Positions 48,638-57,494 of a DNA stretch of 64,000 bases are shown here, piece by piece. How positions within the stretch are numbered: the stretch's first letter is position 1; each line of letters starts with the position of its first letter. The notes under the pieces were generated by a model, which saw only the letters and a program-made list of their open reading frames with translations, searched no databases and was not told the DNA's origin. The stretch comes from Paludibacteraceae bacterium (GTDB taxonomy: Bacteria; Bacteroidota; Bacteroidia; Bacteroidales; Paludibacteraceae): contig JAKSNY010000008.1 of the NCBI GenBank assembly GCA_024399495.1, forward strand, positions 39,021 through 103,020, written 5' to 3'. The position numbers were made by a program, and so were the translations under genes.

Positions 48638-50791
48638 CTAAAAAGATACTGTTACGTTCCCTGTAGCGTTGAATTTAGCCTGCGGGAAATAGTATGCCTC
48701 CCCATCATACGATGATGCGTTTGCACAATACTCTGCATTAAACAAATTGTTAAGTGCCACGCCAAAATGTATTTTACATGCATTTTTGACATTAAACTCA
48801 TAACCTAAACTTAGGTTTGTAACCCAATACGCATCTATTGTAAGATTGCTCTCAGAATAGTTTGTAATATATTGTCTGCCTACATACCGGGTATCCCAAA
48901 CTGCACTGAACCCATTAGTGTCAACTCCTGCCTTTATGGTTGCTATCACAGATGGAGAGTAAGATAACTCTGTACCATAATCAATCGCTTTATTTTGGCT
49001 TAGGGTAACATTACCGCCAAACCATAGACACTTTATGGGAGTGGCTATAGCCTCTATCTCAATGCCTCGCCTGTAACTGTTGTCTATATTCATATAAAGG
49101 GCTTCGTATGTATCGGGATTCTGCTCACCCGTAAGTACAAGTTGGTCTTTATATATCATATAGTATAGGTTTACTGAACCTTTAATCCATTTGTGCTCAA
49201 CACTATATCCGCATTCAACATCATACAGTCGTTCCGTTTTAGGCTGTACCTCTGCAATAGCGTTCACCAAATCACGCCTTGTAGGCTCCCTGTTTGCCAT
49301 TGAGGCTGAGGCATAAACCTTATTATACTTACAGAACCTGTAGCTGACACCAACTTTTGGATTTACAAAATTATATAATTTTTTAATATCTATACCTTGC
49401 ATTCCGCCTTTTTTATAATCATAAACGTCATTTAATCCGTTTATTGCGTAATTTACATAACGATATTGAACGTCAGCATAGATATTGAATCCGTTAAATG
49501 CCTCCCAATTAACCTTTGCAAATACACTTACATCGTGTTTTAAGGAGTTATTTCTATAATATTCATAATTTCCGTTAAAGTTTGCCGCCTTAAATACATT
49601 TGTAACATACCCTTTATGCAGACTTGAGTATGTGTTCCATGACACACCGAAATCTGTAGTCACTCTTCTGTTTTTATAAACTGCATACGCAATAAGTCCG
49701 CCAAAATGGCTCTCCTGCCTTTTCTCTCTTGTAAGATTGCTTTTAGTGACAGGATTACCATCAGAGTCGTACATATTATATAAGGTGTATTCTGATAATG
49801 TACGTGCGTTCTTATATTGGTCATACCAGCCATTGCCGTATGTGTAGTGTGCAGTGGCGTTAAGCCCCCAATGTGCATTAAAATTGTGCGTTATAATAAT
49901 GTGGTTGTTTGTCTGAATGTAATTGTCCTTTTGGTTGTCATAAAAAGATATTACGTTCCCGTTGTCATCTTTTATCTCTCCGCAAGGATTATATCGGCGG
50001 TTTTTTGCCATCTGTTCTTTTGTAATGCCGTCCCACGCATTGTAGGTATGTTCCACTCCGCCAAATGATAGCAACTTAACCTTAGTGGCACTACCTATGT
50101 ACCCTGCCTGTATCATATATGAGCCTAATTCAGTACTTGCCCTTTCCATGTATCCGTCAGAGCCTGTATGAGATAACATTCCCTCTATGGCCCATTTCTC
50201 TTTCAGTAGCCCCGATGTTATATTAACCAACTCTTTGTTAGTGTTATAACTGCCATACAGGGCTGTTACCTTGCCACCGAATTTCTCCGAGAATTTTTTA
50301 CTCTCCAAATTTATGGAGCCTCCAAATGCACCTGTACCTGTAGATGAGGTTACAGCACCTCTGTTTATCTGCACATTGTCAGCACTCTGTATTAAGTCCG
50401 GCGTGTCCACCCAATACACTTTATGACTTTCCGCATCGTTAAGCGGAACATCACCTACCGTTACGTTTATACGTGTTCCGTCATAGCCACGCATTCTTAC
50501 ATCGGTGTAGCCCACCCCGTTACCTGCATCTGATGTGGCAATAACAGATACTGAATTCTGCAAAATGTACGGAATATCCTCTGCACTGTTTGTCTTGTTA
50601 AGTTCCTCTATGCCTATAGTTGTTTGTGCCACAGGGTCAGCCACACCAGAGTGCATGGCAGTAACGTCTATTTGCCCCAATGTCTGAATATATGTGGAGT
50701 CATCAACCTGTTCCAATACATTAGGAACACCTGCCAAACAAAACGCCTGGCTTAAACAGAATAAAAAACAAGATAGTAAGATTCTTTTCAT
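48638..50791 (-). CDS. TonB-dependent outer-membrane receptor, probable thiamine receptor
   Basis: 717 residues from the ATG at 50791 (a TTG three codons upstream is also open). Signal peptide, then a plug domain (about 45-160) with VRMRGYDGTRINVTVGDVPLNDAES and TGTGAFGGSINLESK, then a 22-strand-type barrel ending in the typical aromatic strand ANVTVSF-like FNATGNVTVSF. It lacks a carboxypeptidase-like N-terminal domain, so it is not a SusC type. The TPP riboswitch upstream and PnuT-type gene downstream imply thiamine (or a thiamine precursor) uptake. Confidence 0.9.
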   Translation of the reverse strand: MKRILLSCFLFCLSQAFCLAGVPNVLEQVDDSTYIQTLGQIDVTAMHSGVADPVAQTTIGIEELNKTNSAEDIPYILQNSVSVIATSDAGNGVGYTDVRMRGYDGTRINVTVGDVPLNDAESHKVYWVDTPDLIQSADNVQINRGAVTSSTGTGAFGGSINLESKKFSEKFGGKVTALYGSYNTNKELVNITSGLLKEKWAIEGMLSHTGSDGYMERASTELGSYMIQAGYIGSATKVKLLSFGGVEHTYNAWDGITKEQMAKNRRYNPCGEIKDDNGNVISFYDNQKDNYIQTNNHIIITHNFNAHWGLNATAHYTYGNGWYDQYKNARTLSEYTLYNMYDSDGNPVTKSNLTREKRQESHFGGLIAYAVYKNRRVTTDFGVSWNTYSSLHKGYVTNVFKAANFNGNYEYYRNNSLKHDVSVFAKVNWEAFNGFNIYADVQYRYVNYAINGLNDVYDYKKGGMQGIDIKKLYNFVNPKVGVSYRFCKYNKVYASASMANREPTRRDLVNAIAEVQPKTERLYDVECGYSVEHKWIKGSVNLYYMIYKDQLVLTGEQNPDTYEALYMNIDNSYRRGIEIEAIATPIKCLWFGGNVTLSQNKAIDYGTELSYSPSVIATIKAGVDTNGFSAVWDTRYVGRQYITNYSESNLTIDAYWVTNLSLGYEFNVKNACKIHFGVALNNLFNAEYCANASSYDGEAYYFPQAKFNATGNVTVSF

Positions 50792-50819
50792 ATCCGACAA
50801 AATTCAGAGGTGTACAAAT

Positions 50820-50900
50820 TTTGCCGTTATCCCGGTATCAGCATTATCCGTATCCGGTACAATGGGTATAATCTCAGCCGTAATTTGGCACCCCCCCCTT
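50820..50900 (-). promoter_or_regulatory. TPP riboswitch
   Basis: On the minus strand the thi-box elements are clear: GGGGGGGGTGCC, CGGCTGAGATTATACCC (CTGAGA...ACCC) and CGGATAATGCTGATACCGGG (GGATAATGC...GGGA). The order and spacing fit the THI/TPP aptamer, which in this position would repress the TonB-PnuT operon when TPP is plentiful. The start codon is 29 bp after the aptamer's 3' end. Confidence 0.92.
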
Positions 50901-50912
50901 TAATTTTGGTTG

Positions 50913-50944
50913 CAAAGATAGTGCAAACCGAATTCAAAACCAAA
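50913..50944 (-). promoter_or_regulatory. Promoter of the thiamine operon
   Basis: On the minus strand TTTG, 20 bases, TATCTTTG (50913-50920), just upstream of the TPP riboswitch. AAAATGC/GCATTTT and GTAC/GTAC hairpins like those of the CGAG repeats lie directly behind it (50940-50985). Confidence 0.82.
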
Positions 50945-50975
50945 AATGCAGAGCATTTTTTGAAAAAAGTACATT

Positions 50976-52490
50976 TTAGTACAAAATTCCACTGATATCG
51001 GTAGCCTTTATGGCAGGTTTTGTCTCTTGTGTGAGTGAACCTCCATAAATGTAAACAGGTATTGCAGTGGTGTATGATGAGAAGTATCCTGTAGGATTGT
51101 CCTTTAAATCAACCTCATACCATCGGGGCATAAGAGAATACATCAAGTCTCCGCTAAGCCCTCTGTAATAGGCATATCTTAGTGTGCCTGTAGAGAAGAA
51201 AGCTGATTCCATATCCTCTGCTGTGCATAGATTCTGCACACCTGGTATAAGGTAGAAAAACTCCTTTGCCTTTTTCTGCACGTCATATAAATTAAGTCCG
51301 GCTTTGGTTATTTCATCGTGGTTAAGGTAAATGTTCCCGTAACCGCAACTAAGCACCCATTTTTTTTGTCCAAAAAACGCCATCAAGTAAGAGTTAAGTA
51401 GGGCAGAATACTTACCTATATTAAACGATTCGCAACTTACTCTTGGATTCATAGGTCTTGTGTTCTCTTTGCCTCCTGTGCGTGCTCCTATTAGTGCTAT
51501 TGTCACATTTTCCTTGCCGACTTTACTTATAACATTCTCTATAAGGCGTTTTATTGTCTGATCTAATCTAAAATAAGCGTCTTCTGTCTCAATTGATACA
51601 GAAGAACCGCTTAACATATAAAACTTGGATAGTGAGAAATTCACCATCAATAGGTCTGTTGTAAGGTCTTCACCCATTTTCTCTTTGGTCAGAGCAGTAA
51701 GGGCTAAATCACAAATATAATCGTTACAATATGGTGTGGTTGTGAAATTGTCATACATTTTAAGCCCATTGCAGACCTCTCTTATTCCATAGTTAAAACC
51801 TAATACAGTTTTATTGCCCGATGAAACATAAAATGCGGTAGGGTACATATTTTCCCAATTGCGGTCTAAATATTGTTCTATAGGCTTGGTTGCGTTGTAC
51901 TCCGATAACCATTCAGGCATTGCAGCGGTGTAGTATGATGAAGTGCTCCATTCTCCTGTAAGGTTGTTCATATAGACAGGCATACCGGAGTGTCCGCACA
52001 TAGTCATCGCTATTGATGGGTCAGCAGCCACCGACACTATTTTTGCCATACCGTATGTGTCTTCGTATAATCTGTCTGCTATGGTTGTGGAGTGAATGTT
52101 TTTGCCACTTAACTGATAGTCGTCATTTAATCCTTTAGTGGTCTTATCTGTAAGAATATTAATGTATTTGTAGTCGGTGGAACTGAAAACGTATTTGCCT
52201 GTTACGCCGTGAAAACAAGGATTTGTACCCGTCATCAGGGTGGCTATATCTGTTGTGTAGTCTGTGGTCAGATAGTTGAATTCAACATCGGGGTAATATT
52301 TGCCCTGACACAATTTCTTGAATCCGTCGTTAGAGAATCCGTTGAAAAATTGAGAGAAATAGTGTTGGTTAAAATCTTGAATAGTTATTATAACTTGAAG
52401 TTTAGTGGAGTGATTTGAAGCCTTGGCACTGAAAAATGCAAGATACAATGTGCAGAATAATATCAACCTCCTGAATCTGTTCACCTTCAA
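50976..52490 (-). CDS. Alkaline-phosphatase-superfamily protein, probably inactive
   Basis: 504 residues with a signal peptide (about 1-25). The fold of Bacteroidota PafA-like phosphatases is visible in FNGFSNDGFKKLCQGKYYPDVEFNYLTTDYTTDIATLMTGTNPCFHGV. However, the usual catalytic motif with TGPGHAS is replaced by TTDYTTDIAT, and the DH ligands near the C-terminus are not seen (IGARTGG appears instead). It could be a binding or structural protein. It follows the SPOR gene by 3 bp, so the pair probably works together at the cell envelope. Confidence 0.7.
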   Translation of the reverse strand: MKVNRFRRLILFCTLYLAFFSAKASNHSTKLQVIITIQDFNQHYFSQFFNGFSNDGFKKLCQGKYYPDVEFNYLTTDYTTDIATLMTGTNPCFHGVTGKYVFSSTDYKYINILTDKTTKGLNDDYQLSGKNIHSTTIADRLYEDTYGMAKIVSVAADPSIAMTMCGHSGMPVYMNNLTGEWSTSSYYTAAMPEWLSEYNATKPIEQYLDRNWENMYPTAFYVSSGNKTVLGFNYGIREVCNGLKMYDNFTTTPYCNDYICDLALTALTKEKMGEDLTTDLLMVNFSLSKFYMLSGSSVSIETEDAYFRLDQTIKRLIENVISKVGKENVTIALIGARTGGKENTRPMNPRVSCESFNIGKYSALLNSYLMAFFGQKKWVLSCGYGNIYLNHDEITKAGLNLYDVQKKAKEFFYLIPGVQNLCTAEDMESAFFSTGTLRYAYYRGLSGDLMYSLMPRWYEVDLKDNPTGYFSSYTTAIPVYIYGGSLTQETKPAIKATDISGILY

Positions 52491-52493
52491 AAC

Positions 52494-52949
52494 TTAATTG
52501 AATGTTTCTTCCAATTTTGTAACAGTGTTGTCTGTCTTATTGTCAAAATAAATAGGCTTAATAACATCCTCTTTAACCACAAAAACCTCTGTAGCCCTAT
52601 CAGGAAATGCCTCTTTTATAGTGTTGCTGAAATTAAGAGCCTCATAATAGGAAGAGAAATCGCCCAAACGCACTTTCCAAAACGGAGCGTTGTAAGTTAC
52701 ATAAGTGTGCAAATCGGGGTAAATCTCTTTAATGTTTTTCTCTAGTTCAAAAGCACCTTGCTTTGCTATCTGAGCCCTGTTGCTTGAGTAAATCTGTACC
52801 CGATAGCCACTTGTGGTTACGGCTGGATTGTTGATACGCTCCGATGGTTCCACATTTTTATATAACAGAGAGTCAAGTTTTGCGTCATCTGCAAACACAT
52901 AGCCTATATGGCAGATTAGAGCCAATAAAATAGAGAATCTGGTTTTCAT
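52494..52949 (-). CDS. SPOR-domain secreted protein
   Basis: 151 residues with a signal peptide ending about residue 20. The C-terminal half is a SPOR domain (GYRVQIYSSNRAQIAKQGAFELEKNIKEIYPDLHTYVTYNAPFWKVRLGDFSSYYEAL), which binds denuded peptidoglycan at division sites. A CAAAGATA inverse -7 box (TATCTTTG on the gene strand) lies at 52968-52975. It is the first gene of a unit with the alkaline-phosphatase-like gene. Confidence 0.85.
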   Translation of the reverse strand: MKTRFSILLALICHIGYVFADDAKLDSLLYKNVEPSERINNPAVTTSGYRVQIYSSNRAQIAKQGAFELEKNIKEIYPDLHTYVTYNAPFWKVRLGDFSSYYEALNFSNTIKEAFPDRATEVFVVKEDVIKPIYFDNKTDNTVTKLEETFN

Positions 52950-53044
52950 GTTTTTATGTTTTGACTACAAAGATAGTGCTTTTTAGATAAAAATTTGTAA
53001 TAAATGGCTATATTTGCAAAATGTAAGGTTAAAACTTTTATAAA

Positions 53045-53695
53045 ATGTCTCAAATTCCCCGATATGTCATAATAGTTGCCGCAGGCAGCGGTAGCAGAAT
53101 GGGAGGAAATATTCCAAAACAATTTCTGCCGATAGATGGAAAGCCCATACTTATGCGTACTATTGACGCGTTTTCTTTTGTGCCTAATAAGATATTGGTG
53201 CTGTCTCATAGTGGTGTTGATATGTGGAGGCGTTTATGTAAGGAGTATGGCTATACGGTGCAGTGTAGAGTTGTTGAGGGTGGGGCGGAGCGATTTCATT
53301 CAGTAAAGAACGCATTGGATTTTGTACCCGATGATGCCGTAGTGGCAATCCACGATGGGGTGCGTCCATACGTTACAGAGACTGTTATAGAAGATGCGTT
53401 TTGTGTAGCGGAGATAGAGGGCAGTGCGGTACCTGTGGTGGATTGCGTGGATTCTGTAAGGGTGCTTACAGAAGATGGCGGCAATATGCCCTTTGACAGA
53501 AACAGGGTTAAATTAGTGCAGACTCCGCAGGTGTTTAAAGCCTCAATAATAAAAAAAGCGTATAATGTTGAATATAATTCTGCATTTACAGACGATGCTT
53601 CTGTAGTGGAGGCATCGGGGTACCGAATATACCTTACTAATGGAGACTCTAAAAACAAGAAAATTACAACTATTTCCGATATACAAAACTATTAA
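53045..53695 (+). CDS. ispD: 2-C-methyl-D-erythritol 4-phosphate cytidylyltransferase
   Basis: 216 residues. VAAGSGSRMGGNIPKQFL is the nucleotide-binding loop, IHDGVRPYV and FTDDASVVEASG are the other conserved parts. It makes CDP-methylerythritol in the MEP isoprenoid pathway. The start is the ATG at 53045, 96 bp from the divergent SPOR gene. Confidence 0.95.
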   Translation: MSQIPRYVIIVAAGSGSRMGGNIPKQFLPIDGKPILMRTIDAFSFVPNKILVLSHSGVDMWRRLCKEYGYTVQCRVVEGGAERFHSVKNALDFVPDDAVVAIHDGVRPYVTETVIEDAFCVAEIEGSAVPVVDCVDSVRVLTEDGGNMPFDRNRVKLVQTPQVFKASIIKKAYNVEYNSAFTDDASVVEASGYRIYLTNGDSKNKKITTISDIQNY

Positions 53696-53706
53696 CTAAT
53701 CACTTT

Positions 53707-53822
53707 GTTAAAACAAGTTTTAACCATGTTACTTCGTCGCTCGGCATAGTTCAAGTAAACTTGCTTCTGCTCTCGCTCATAGTAACAGTCAACTTTCCAC
53801 TTTCAACTTTCCACTTTCCACT
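53707..53822. repeat. Inverted CGAG hairpin repeat followed by AACTTTCCA units
   Basis: Read on the minus strand: TGTTACTATGAGCGAGAGCAGA, AGCAAG-TTTA-CTTGAAC, TATGCCGAGCGACGA, AGTAACATG, then the 3' hairpin GTTAAAAC-TT-GTTTTAAC. TGTTACT pairs with AGTAACA. Four AACTTTCCA-type units (53790-53822) end 4 bp before recG. Confidence 0.82.
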
Positions 53823-53825
53823 AAT

Positions 53826-55913
53826 ATGCAGATAACAGCACCTATAAAATATTTGCCCGGAGTAGGTCCTAAACGCTCAGATATCCTTGAAAAAGAGTTG
53901 GATATACACACAGTTTATGACCTTATCCGCTATTTCCCATACAAATATATAGACCGTAGCAAGTTCTATATGATTAGGGAGTTGGAGAGTGCCACTGCAT
54001 ACGTTCAGATTAGGGGCATGATTTTAGGTTTCAGACCTATGGGAGAGGGCAAGGGTAAACGCCTTGTGGCTACATTTACAGATGGCAAGGACACTATTGA
54101 ACTTATATTCTTTAAAGGTCTTAATTATATTCTTGACTCATATCAGCTTAATACAGAGTATATTGTATTTGGCAAGCCAAGCCTTTTTAACGGAAAGTTC
54201 AGTTTTGTACATCCTGAGATAGAGAAACCGTCGGCAGATAGAATTACAGGCTTTATGCCGTTATACCATACCACAGAGAAGATGAAAAACCATTTTCTTA
54301 ACTCCAAGGCGGTGCAGAAACTTGTATATATGGCATTTAAGAATATAGACAGAAACTCCATAAAAGAGACACTTCCTGCTTATATACTTTCAAAATACGG
54401 ATTTCCCGATATTGCTACGTCACTTCTGCAAGTGCATTTCCCGCAGAATGTGGCGGAAATGGACAAAGGGCGTGCCAGATTAAAATTTGAAGAACTCTTT
54501 TATATACAACTTGCCATACTTAAACAGGCTAACCAGTTCCGCAGTAAGGCAATGGGGCATCCGTTTCCTACAGTGGGGCACTATTTCAACACCTTTTACA
54601 AGGAGTGTCTGCCGTTTGACCTTACAGATGCTCAGAAGCGTGTTTTGCGTGAAATTCGTAACGATGTGCGTGGACCGGGGCAGATGAATCGTCTGCTTCA
54701 AGGTGATGTGGGCAGTGGTAAGACCATAGTGGCTCTGCTTAGTATGTTGCTTGCCATAGATAATGATTATCAGGCTTGTATAGTGGCACCTACAGAAATT
54801 CTTGCCACACAGCATTATGAGAGTATGAGCAAGATGATAGCACCACTTGGCTTGGAGGTAGGGCTTCTTACAGGTTCAACTCGTACAAAAGAGAGGGCTC
54901 GTATAGCGGACGGCCTTACATCGGGTAGCCTGAAAATTCTTGTAGGTACGCATGCGGTTTTTGAGGATAATGTGCAATTTAACCGTCTTGGACTAGTTAT
55001 AATAGATGAACAGCACCGTTTTGGAGTGGCACAGAGGGCAAAACTTTGGGGCAAGAACATACGTCCGCCACATGTGCTTGTAATGACTGCTACCCCTATA
55101 CCACGTACCCTTGCCATGACTCTTTACGGCGATTTGGATGTAAGTGTAATAGACCAGCTTCCCCCTGGCAGAAAAGAGATACAGACAGAGCATATATTTG
55201 ATGAGAAACGCCCTGCACTAAATAACTTTTTAAGAAAACAGATGACTTTAGGCAGACAGGTGTATGTTGTCTATCCGCTTATCAAGGAGTCAGAAAAAAC
55301 AGATATGAGGGATTTGGAGAACGGATTTGAGGCTATGAAAAACATATTCTCTGACTTTACTGTCTGTATGGTGCATGGAAAAATGAAACCGACGGAAAAA
55401 GAGGCTCAGATGAGGGAGTTTATAGAGGGGCGGGCTAATATGCTTGTATCAACCACCGTAATAGAGGTGGGTGTCAATGTACCAAACGCCACAGTTATGG
55501 TTATAGAGAATGCAGAGAGGTTCGGACTTTCACAGTTGCATCAGTTGCGCGGCAGAGTGGGGCGTGGAGGAGACCAATCGTACTGCTTACTTATTACTAA
55601 ATATAATATAGGTGTAGATACCCGCAAACGCATAGATATCATGACCCAAACATCCAATGGATTTGAGATAGCGGAGGCTGACTTGCGGTTACGTGGTCCC
55701 GGCGATATGGAGGGTACTCTACAGAGTGGACTGCCGTTTAACTTGCGTATTGCAGACCTAAGTCGTGATGGGCAAATGCTTGGGCTTGCACGTGATGAGG
55801 CATCGGCGTTGCTTGATAAAGACCCTATGTTATCAACCACAGAGAACAGACTGCTACTTGAGAACCTGCAGCAAATGACAAAAAACGTGGTGAATTGGAG
55901 TTTTATCAGCTAA
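53826..55913 (+). CDS. recG: ATP-dependent DNA helicase RecG
   Basis: 695 residues. An N-terminal wedge/OB domain (YLPGVGPKRSDIL) is followed by superfamily 2 helicase motifs: QGDVGSGKTIVALL (Walker A), DEQHRFGVAQR (DEQH box), MTATPIPRTLAMTLYGDLDVS, then STTVIEVGVNVPNA and QLRGRVGRG. RecG remodels stalled forks and Holliday junctions. It follows ispD. Confidence 0.97.
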   Translation: MQITAPIKYLPGVGPKRSDILEKELDIHTVYDLIRYFPYKYIDRSKFYMIRELESATAYVQIRGMILGFRPMGEGKGKRLVATFTDGKDTIELIFFKGLNYILDSYQLNTEYIVFGKPSLFNGKFSFVHPEIEKPSADRITGFMPLYHTTEKMKNHFLNSKAVQKLVYMAFKNIDRNSIKETLPAYILSKYGFPDIATSLLQVHFPQNVAEMDKGRARLKFEELFYIQLAILKQANQFRSKAMGHPFPTVGHYFNTFYKECLPFDLTDAQKRVLREIRNDVRGPGQMNRLLQGDVGSGKTIVALLSMLLAIDNDYQACIVAPTEILATQHYESMSKMIAPLGLEVGLLTGSTRTKERARIADGLTSGSLKILVGTHAVFEDNVQFNRLGLVIIDEQHRFGVAQRAKLWGKNIRPPHVLVMTATPIPRTLAMTLYGDLDVSVIDQLPPGRKEIQTEHIFDEKRPALNNFLRKQMTLGRQVYVVYPLIKESEKTDMRDLENGFEAMKNIFSDFTVCMVHGKMKPTEKEAQMREFIEGRANMLVSTTVIEVGVNVPNATVMVIENAERFGLSQLHQLRGRVGRGGDQSYCLLITKYNIGVDTRKRIDIMTQTSNGFEIAEADLRLRGPGDMEGTLQSGLPFNLRIADLSRDGQMLGLARDEASALLDKDPMLSTTENRLLLENLQQMTKNVVNWSFIS

Positions 55914-55925
55914 AATCCACTTCCC

Positions 55926-56040
55926 GTCATTTTGAGTGAAGCCGAAAATGCACGAAGTGAATTTTCGTGCAAACGAGAGCAGAGAAAGTTTACTTTCTAT
56001 GCCGAGTGAAGCCGAAAATGCACGAAGTGAAAGATCTCAT
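55926..56040. repeat. CGAG hairpin repeat with GTCATTTTGAG/AGATCTCA ends
   Basis: CGTCATTTTGAGTGAAGCCG begins it and AAGATCTCA ends it. Inside are GCACGAA...TTTCGTGC and CGAGAGCAGA-GAAAG-TTTA-CTTTC-TATGCCGAGTG. The segment GAGTGAAGCCGAAAATGCAC occurs twice. 60938-61097 carries a near-identical stretch of about 110 bases, in both cases right before a lipoprotein promoter. Confidence 0.82.
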
Positions 56041-56048
56041 AAAAATAT

Positions 56049-56079
56049 TTTGCAGAATAAAAAATAATATCTATATTTG
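56049..56079 (+). promoter_or_regulatory. Promoter of peptide/lipoprotein cassette 2
   Basis: TTTG (56049-56052), 19 bases, TATATTTG (56072-56079). Confidence 0.86.
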
Positions 56080-56085
56080 TCGCAG

Positions 56086-56192
56086 ATGATCAAATACAAT
56101 GACAAGACATAGAAGCCGTTTACGGCTTAAATATAAATGTAGGTAGAAATTACCCTCCCGTGTGCAACGGGGGGGGTAATTTGCTTATATTC
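56086..56192 (+). ncRNA. Structured leader of cassette 2
   Basis: Same plan as 25201-25309: AGCCG-TTTA-CGGCT, then AAATTACC...GGTAATTT with apical CCCGT-GTGCA-ACGGG. Compared with copy 1, the closing A-T pair is now T-A, while the GTGCA loop is unchanged and the stem is one pair shorter. The gap between 56193 and 56351 has only a TCGAG/CTCAC-type CGTCAT hairpin and AACTTTCAA units. Confidence 0.7.
56099..56146 (+). CDS. Possible 15-residue Arg/Lys-rich leader peptide, copy 2
   Basis: MTRHRSRLRLKYKCR, the same length and stop position as the frame at 25214, with changes at residues 2, 8 and 11. It overlaps the first hairpin. Confidence 0.45.
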   Translation: MTRHRSRLRLKYKCR

Positions 56193-56351
56193 AGTTAGTT
56201 AGCGTCATTTCGAGTAGAACAAGAAATCTTTACTTGAACATTGCACAATATGAACCAAAAGATATCTCACTTCGTTCGATATGACGAAATTGCAAGAAAC
56301 GAGTTTAACAAAATATTTATTAACTAATTTTTTAATTTTCAACTTTCAACT

Positions 56352-56477
56352 ATGAAAAAGATTTATTCCGCTCCTACATTGGAGCAAGTTAGAATGGAGG
56401 CAGAAACGCCTGTGATGCAGACATCGGGTGTAATGCCAACTACAGGAAACATTGCAAGTTTTGCATGTCAATGGTGA
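56352..56477 (+). CDS. 41-residue peptide, paralog 2
   Basis: MKKIYSAPTLEQVRMEAETP followed by VMQTSGVMPTTGNIASFACQW. It has the KKIYSAP...EQVRMEAE core of the peptide at 25567 and a different tail. No signal peptide. The fimbrillin-like lipoprotein gene begins 30 bp downstream. Confidence 0.8.
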   Translation: MKKIYSAPTLEQVRMEAETPVMQTSGVMPTTGNIASFACQW

Positions 56478-56507
56478 TTAACAATTTTAATTTTTAAATT
56501 TTAAATT

Positions 56508-57452
56508 ATGAGGAAATTTACAATTTTAGCAACGGCACTTGCCGCAGTGTTGGCGGTGCTGGCGGGTTGCGAGAAGAAGAGCAGTGCCTCCGATTCCGAA
56601 CAATCTGCAAAGAAGGTTCCCATGACCTTCTACGCATATTCGCAAGGCGGAGAGCGTACGGGAATGGATACGGACGGCAAGACGTCCGTATGGACAACTG
56701 ATGATGAGATAAAGATATTCTCATCAGCAGATACAGATGGTGAGGTGTTCACGCTTACAGAGGGCGATGGCACTACGTTTGGTACGTTTGAGGGCGAGTT
56801 GGTGAAGGCTTCAAGTTACTCAGCCGCATACCCTGCAAGCCTTGCAAGCGGACAGGACGGCAGCATAATAATATTTGATTTGCCAAACAACCAAGATTAT
56901 GCGGAAAACAGTTATGCCAATAACACAGTGCCTATGGTGTCATACACAACAGACAACCAGTTGCAGTTCCAAAACACTACAGGACTTCTGCGTTTGGGCA
57001 TAAAGACCACAGCAGACGTTACAGTTACCAAGATGGTACTTACAGACAAAAACAGCAGTGCCAAACTGTGGGGTAAGTTTAAGGTTACGGCAGCATCTGA
57101 TAACGGACTTGAGTATGTGTCTGGCGGTGACAACACCCTTACAGTGAATTTAGGCAACGGCGTTGCACTGAACTCAGCAGACTACACCTATTTCTTCTTC
57201 TGTCTGCCTGCCGGAACACTTGCAGGTGGTTTCACAGTAGATATGGAGACAGCAAATGGAGATGTAGCCAAAATAGACTACACAGGTACCGATAAGAAGA
57301 CAGAACTTAACGTAGGTAAGCCGTATGACGCAGATGGAGTTGAGATTGTGGCACCTACAAGCGTGCTTGATGAAATGTCTGAGAAGGATGGTGAATGGAA
57401 AGACCCATCAAGTGAGCTTGACGGCGTAACGGAGAAAGACGGAAATTGGTGA
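56508..57452 (+). CDS. Fimbrillin-like lipoprotein
   Basis: 314 residues. Lipobox LAGC (Cys about 20) after a typical signal peptide. The rest is a fimbrillin-like domain: SVWTTDDEIKIF, VPMVSYTTDNQLQFQNTTGLLRLGI and AGTLAGGFTVDM. No FISUMP domain. The C-terminus repeats a short acidic-aromatic unit: SEKDGEW then TEKDGNW. It lies between the peptide gene and the FISUMP lipoprotein 57495 in one operon. Confidence 0.8.
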   Translation: MRKFTILATALAAVLAVLAGCEKKSSASDSEQSAKKVPMTFYAYSQGGERTGMDTDGKTSVWTTDDEIKIFSSADTDGEVFTLTEGDGTTFGTFEGELVKASSYSAAYPASLASGQDGSIIIFDLPNNQDYAENSYANNTVPMVSYTTDNQLQFQNTTGLLRLGIKTTADVTVTKMVLTDKNSSAKLWGKFKVTAASDNGLEYVSGGDNTLTVNLGNGVALNSADYTYFFFCLPAGTLAGGFTVDMETANGDVAKIDYTGTDKKTELNVGKPYDADGVEIVAPTSVLDEMSEKDGEWKDPSSELDGVTEKDGNW

Positions 57453-57494
57453 TAATAAACAATAACAGAAAAAATTAAAAAAAAACATAAAACA

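Noticed and set aside
50940-50985. Sixth promoter-bearing repeat copy
   Set aside because: It has AAAATGC/GCATTTT-type hairpins but no CGAG or GGCA/TGCTCTCG boxes; listed only as a relative in the promoter entry.
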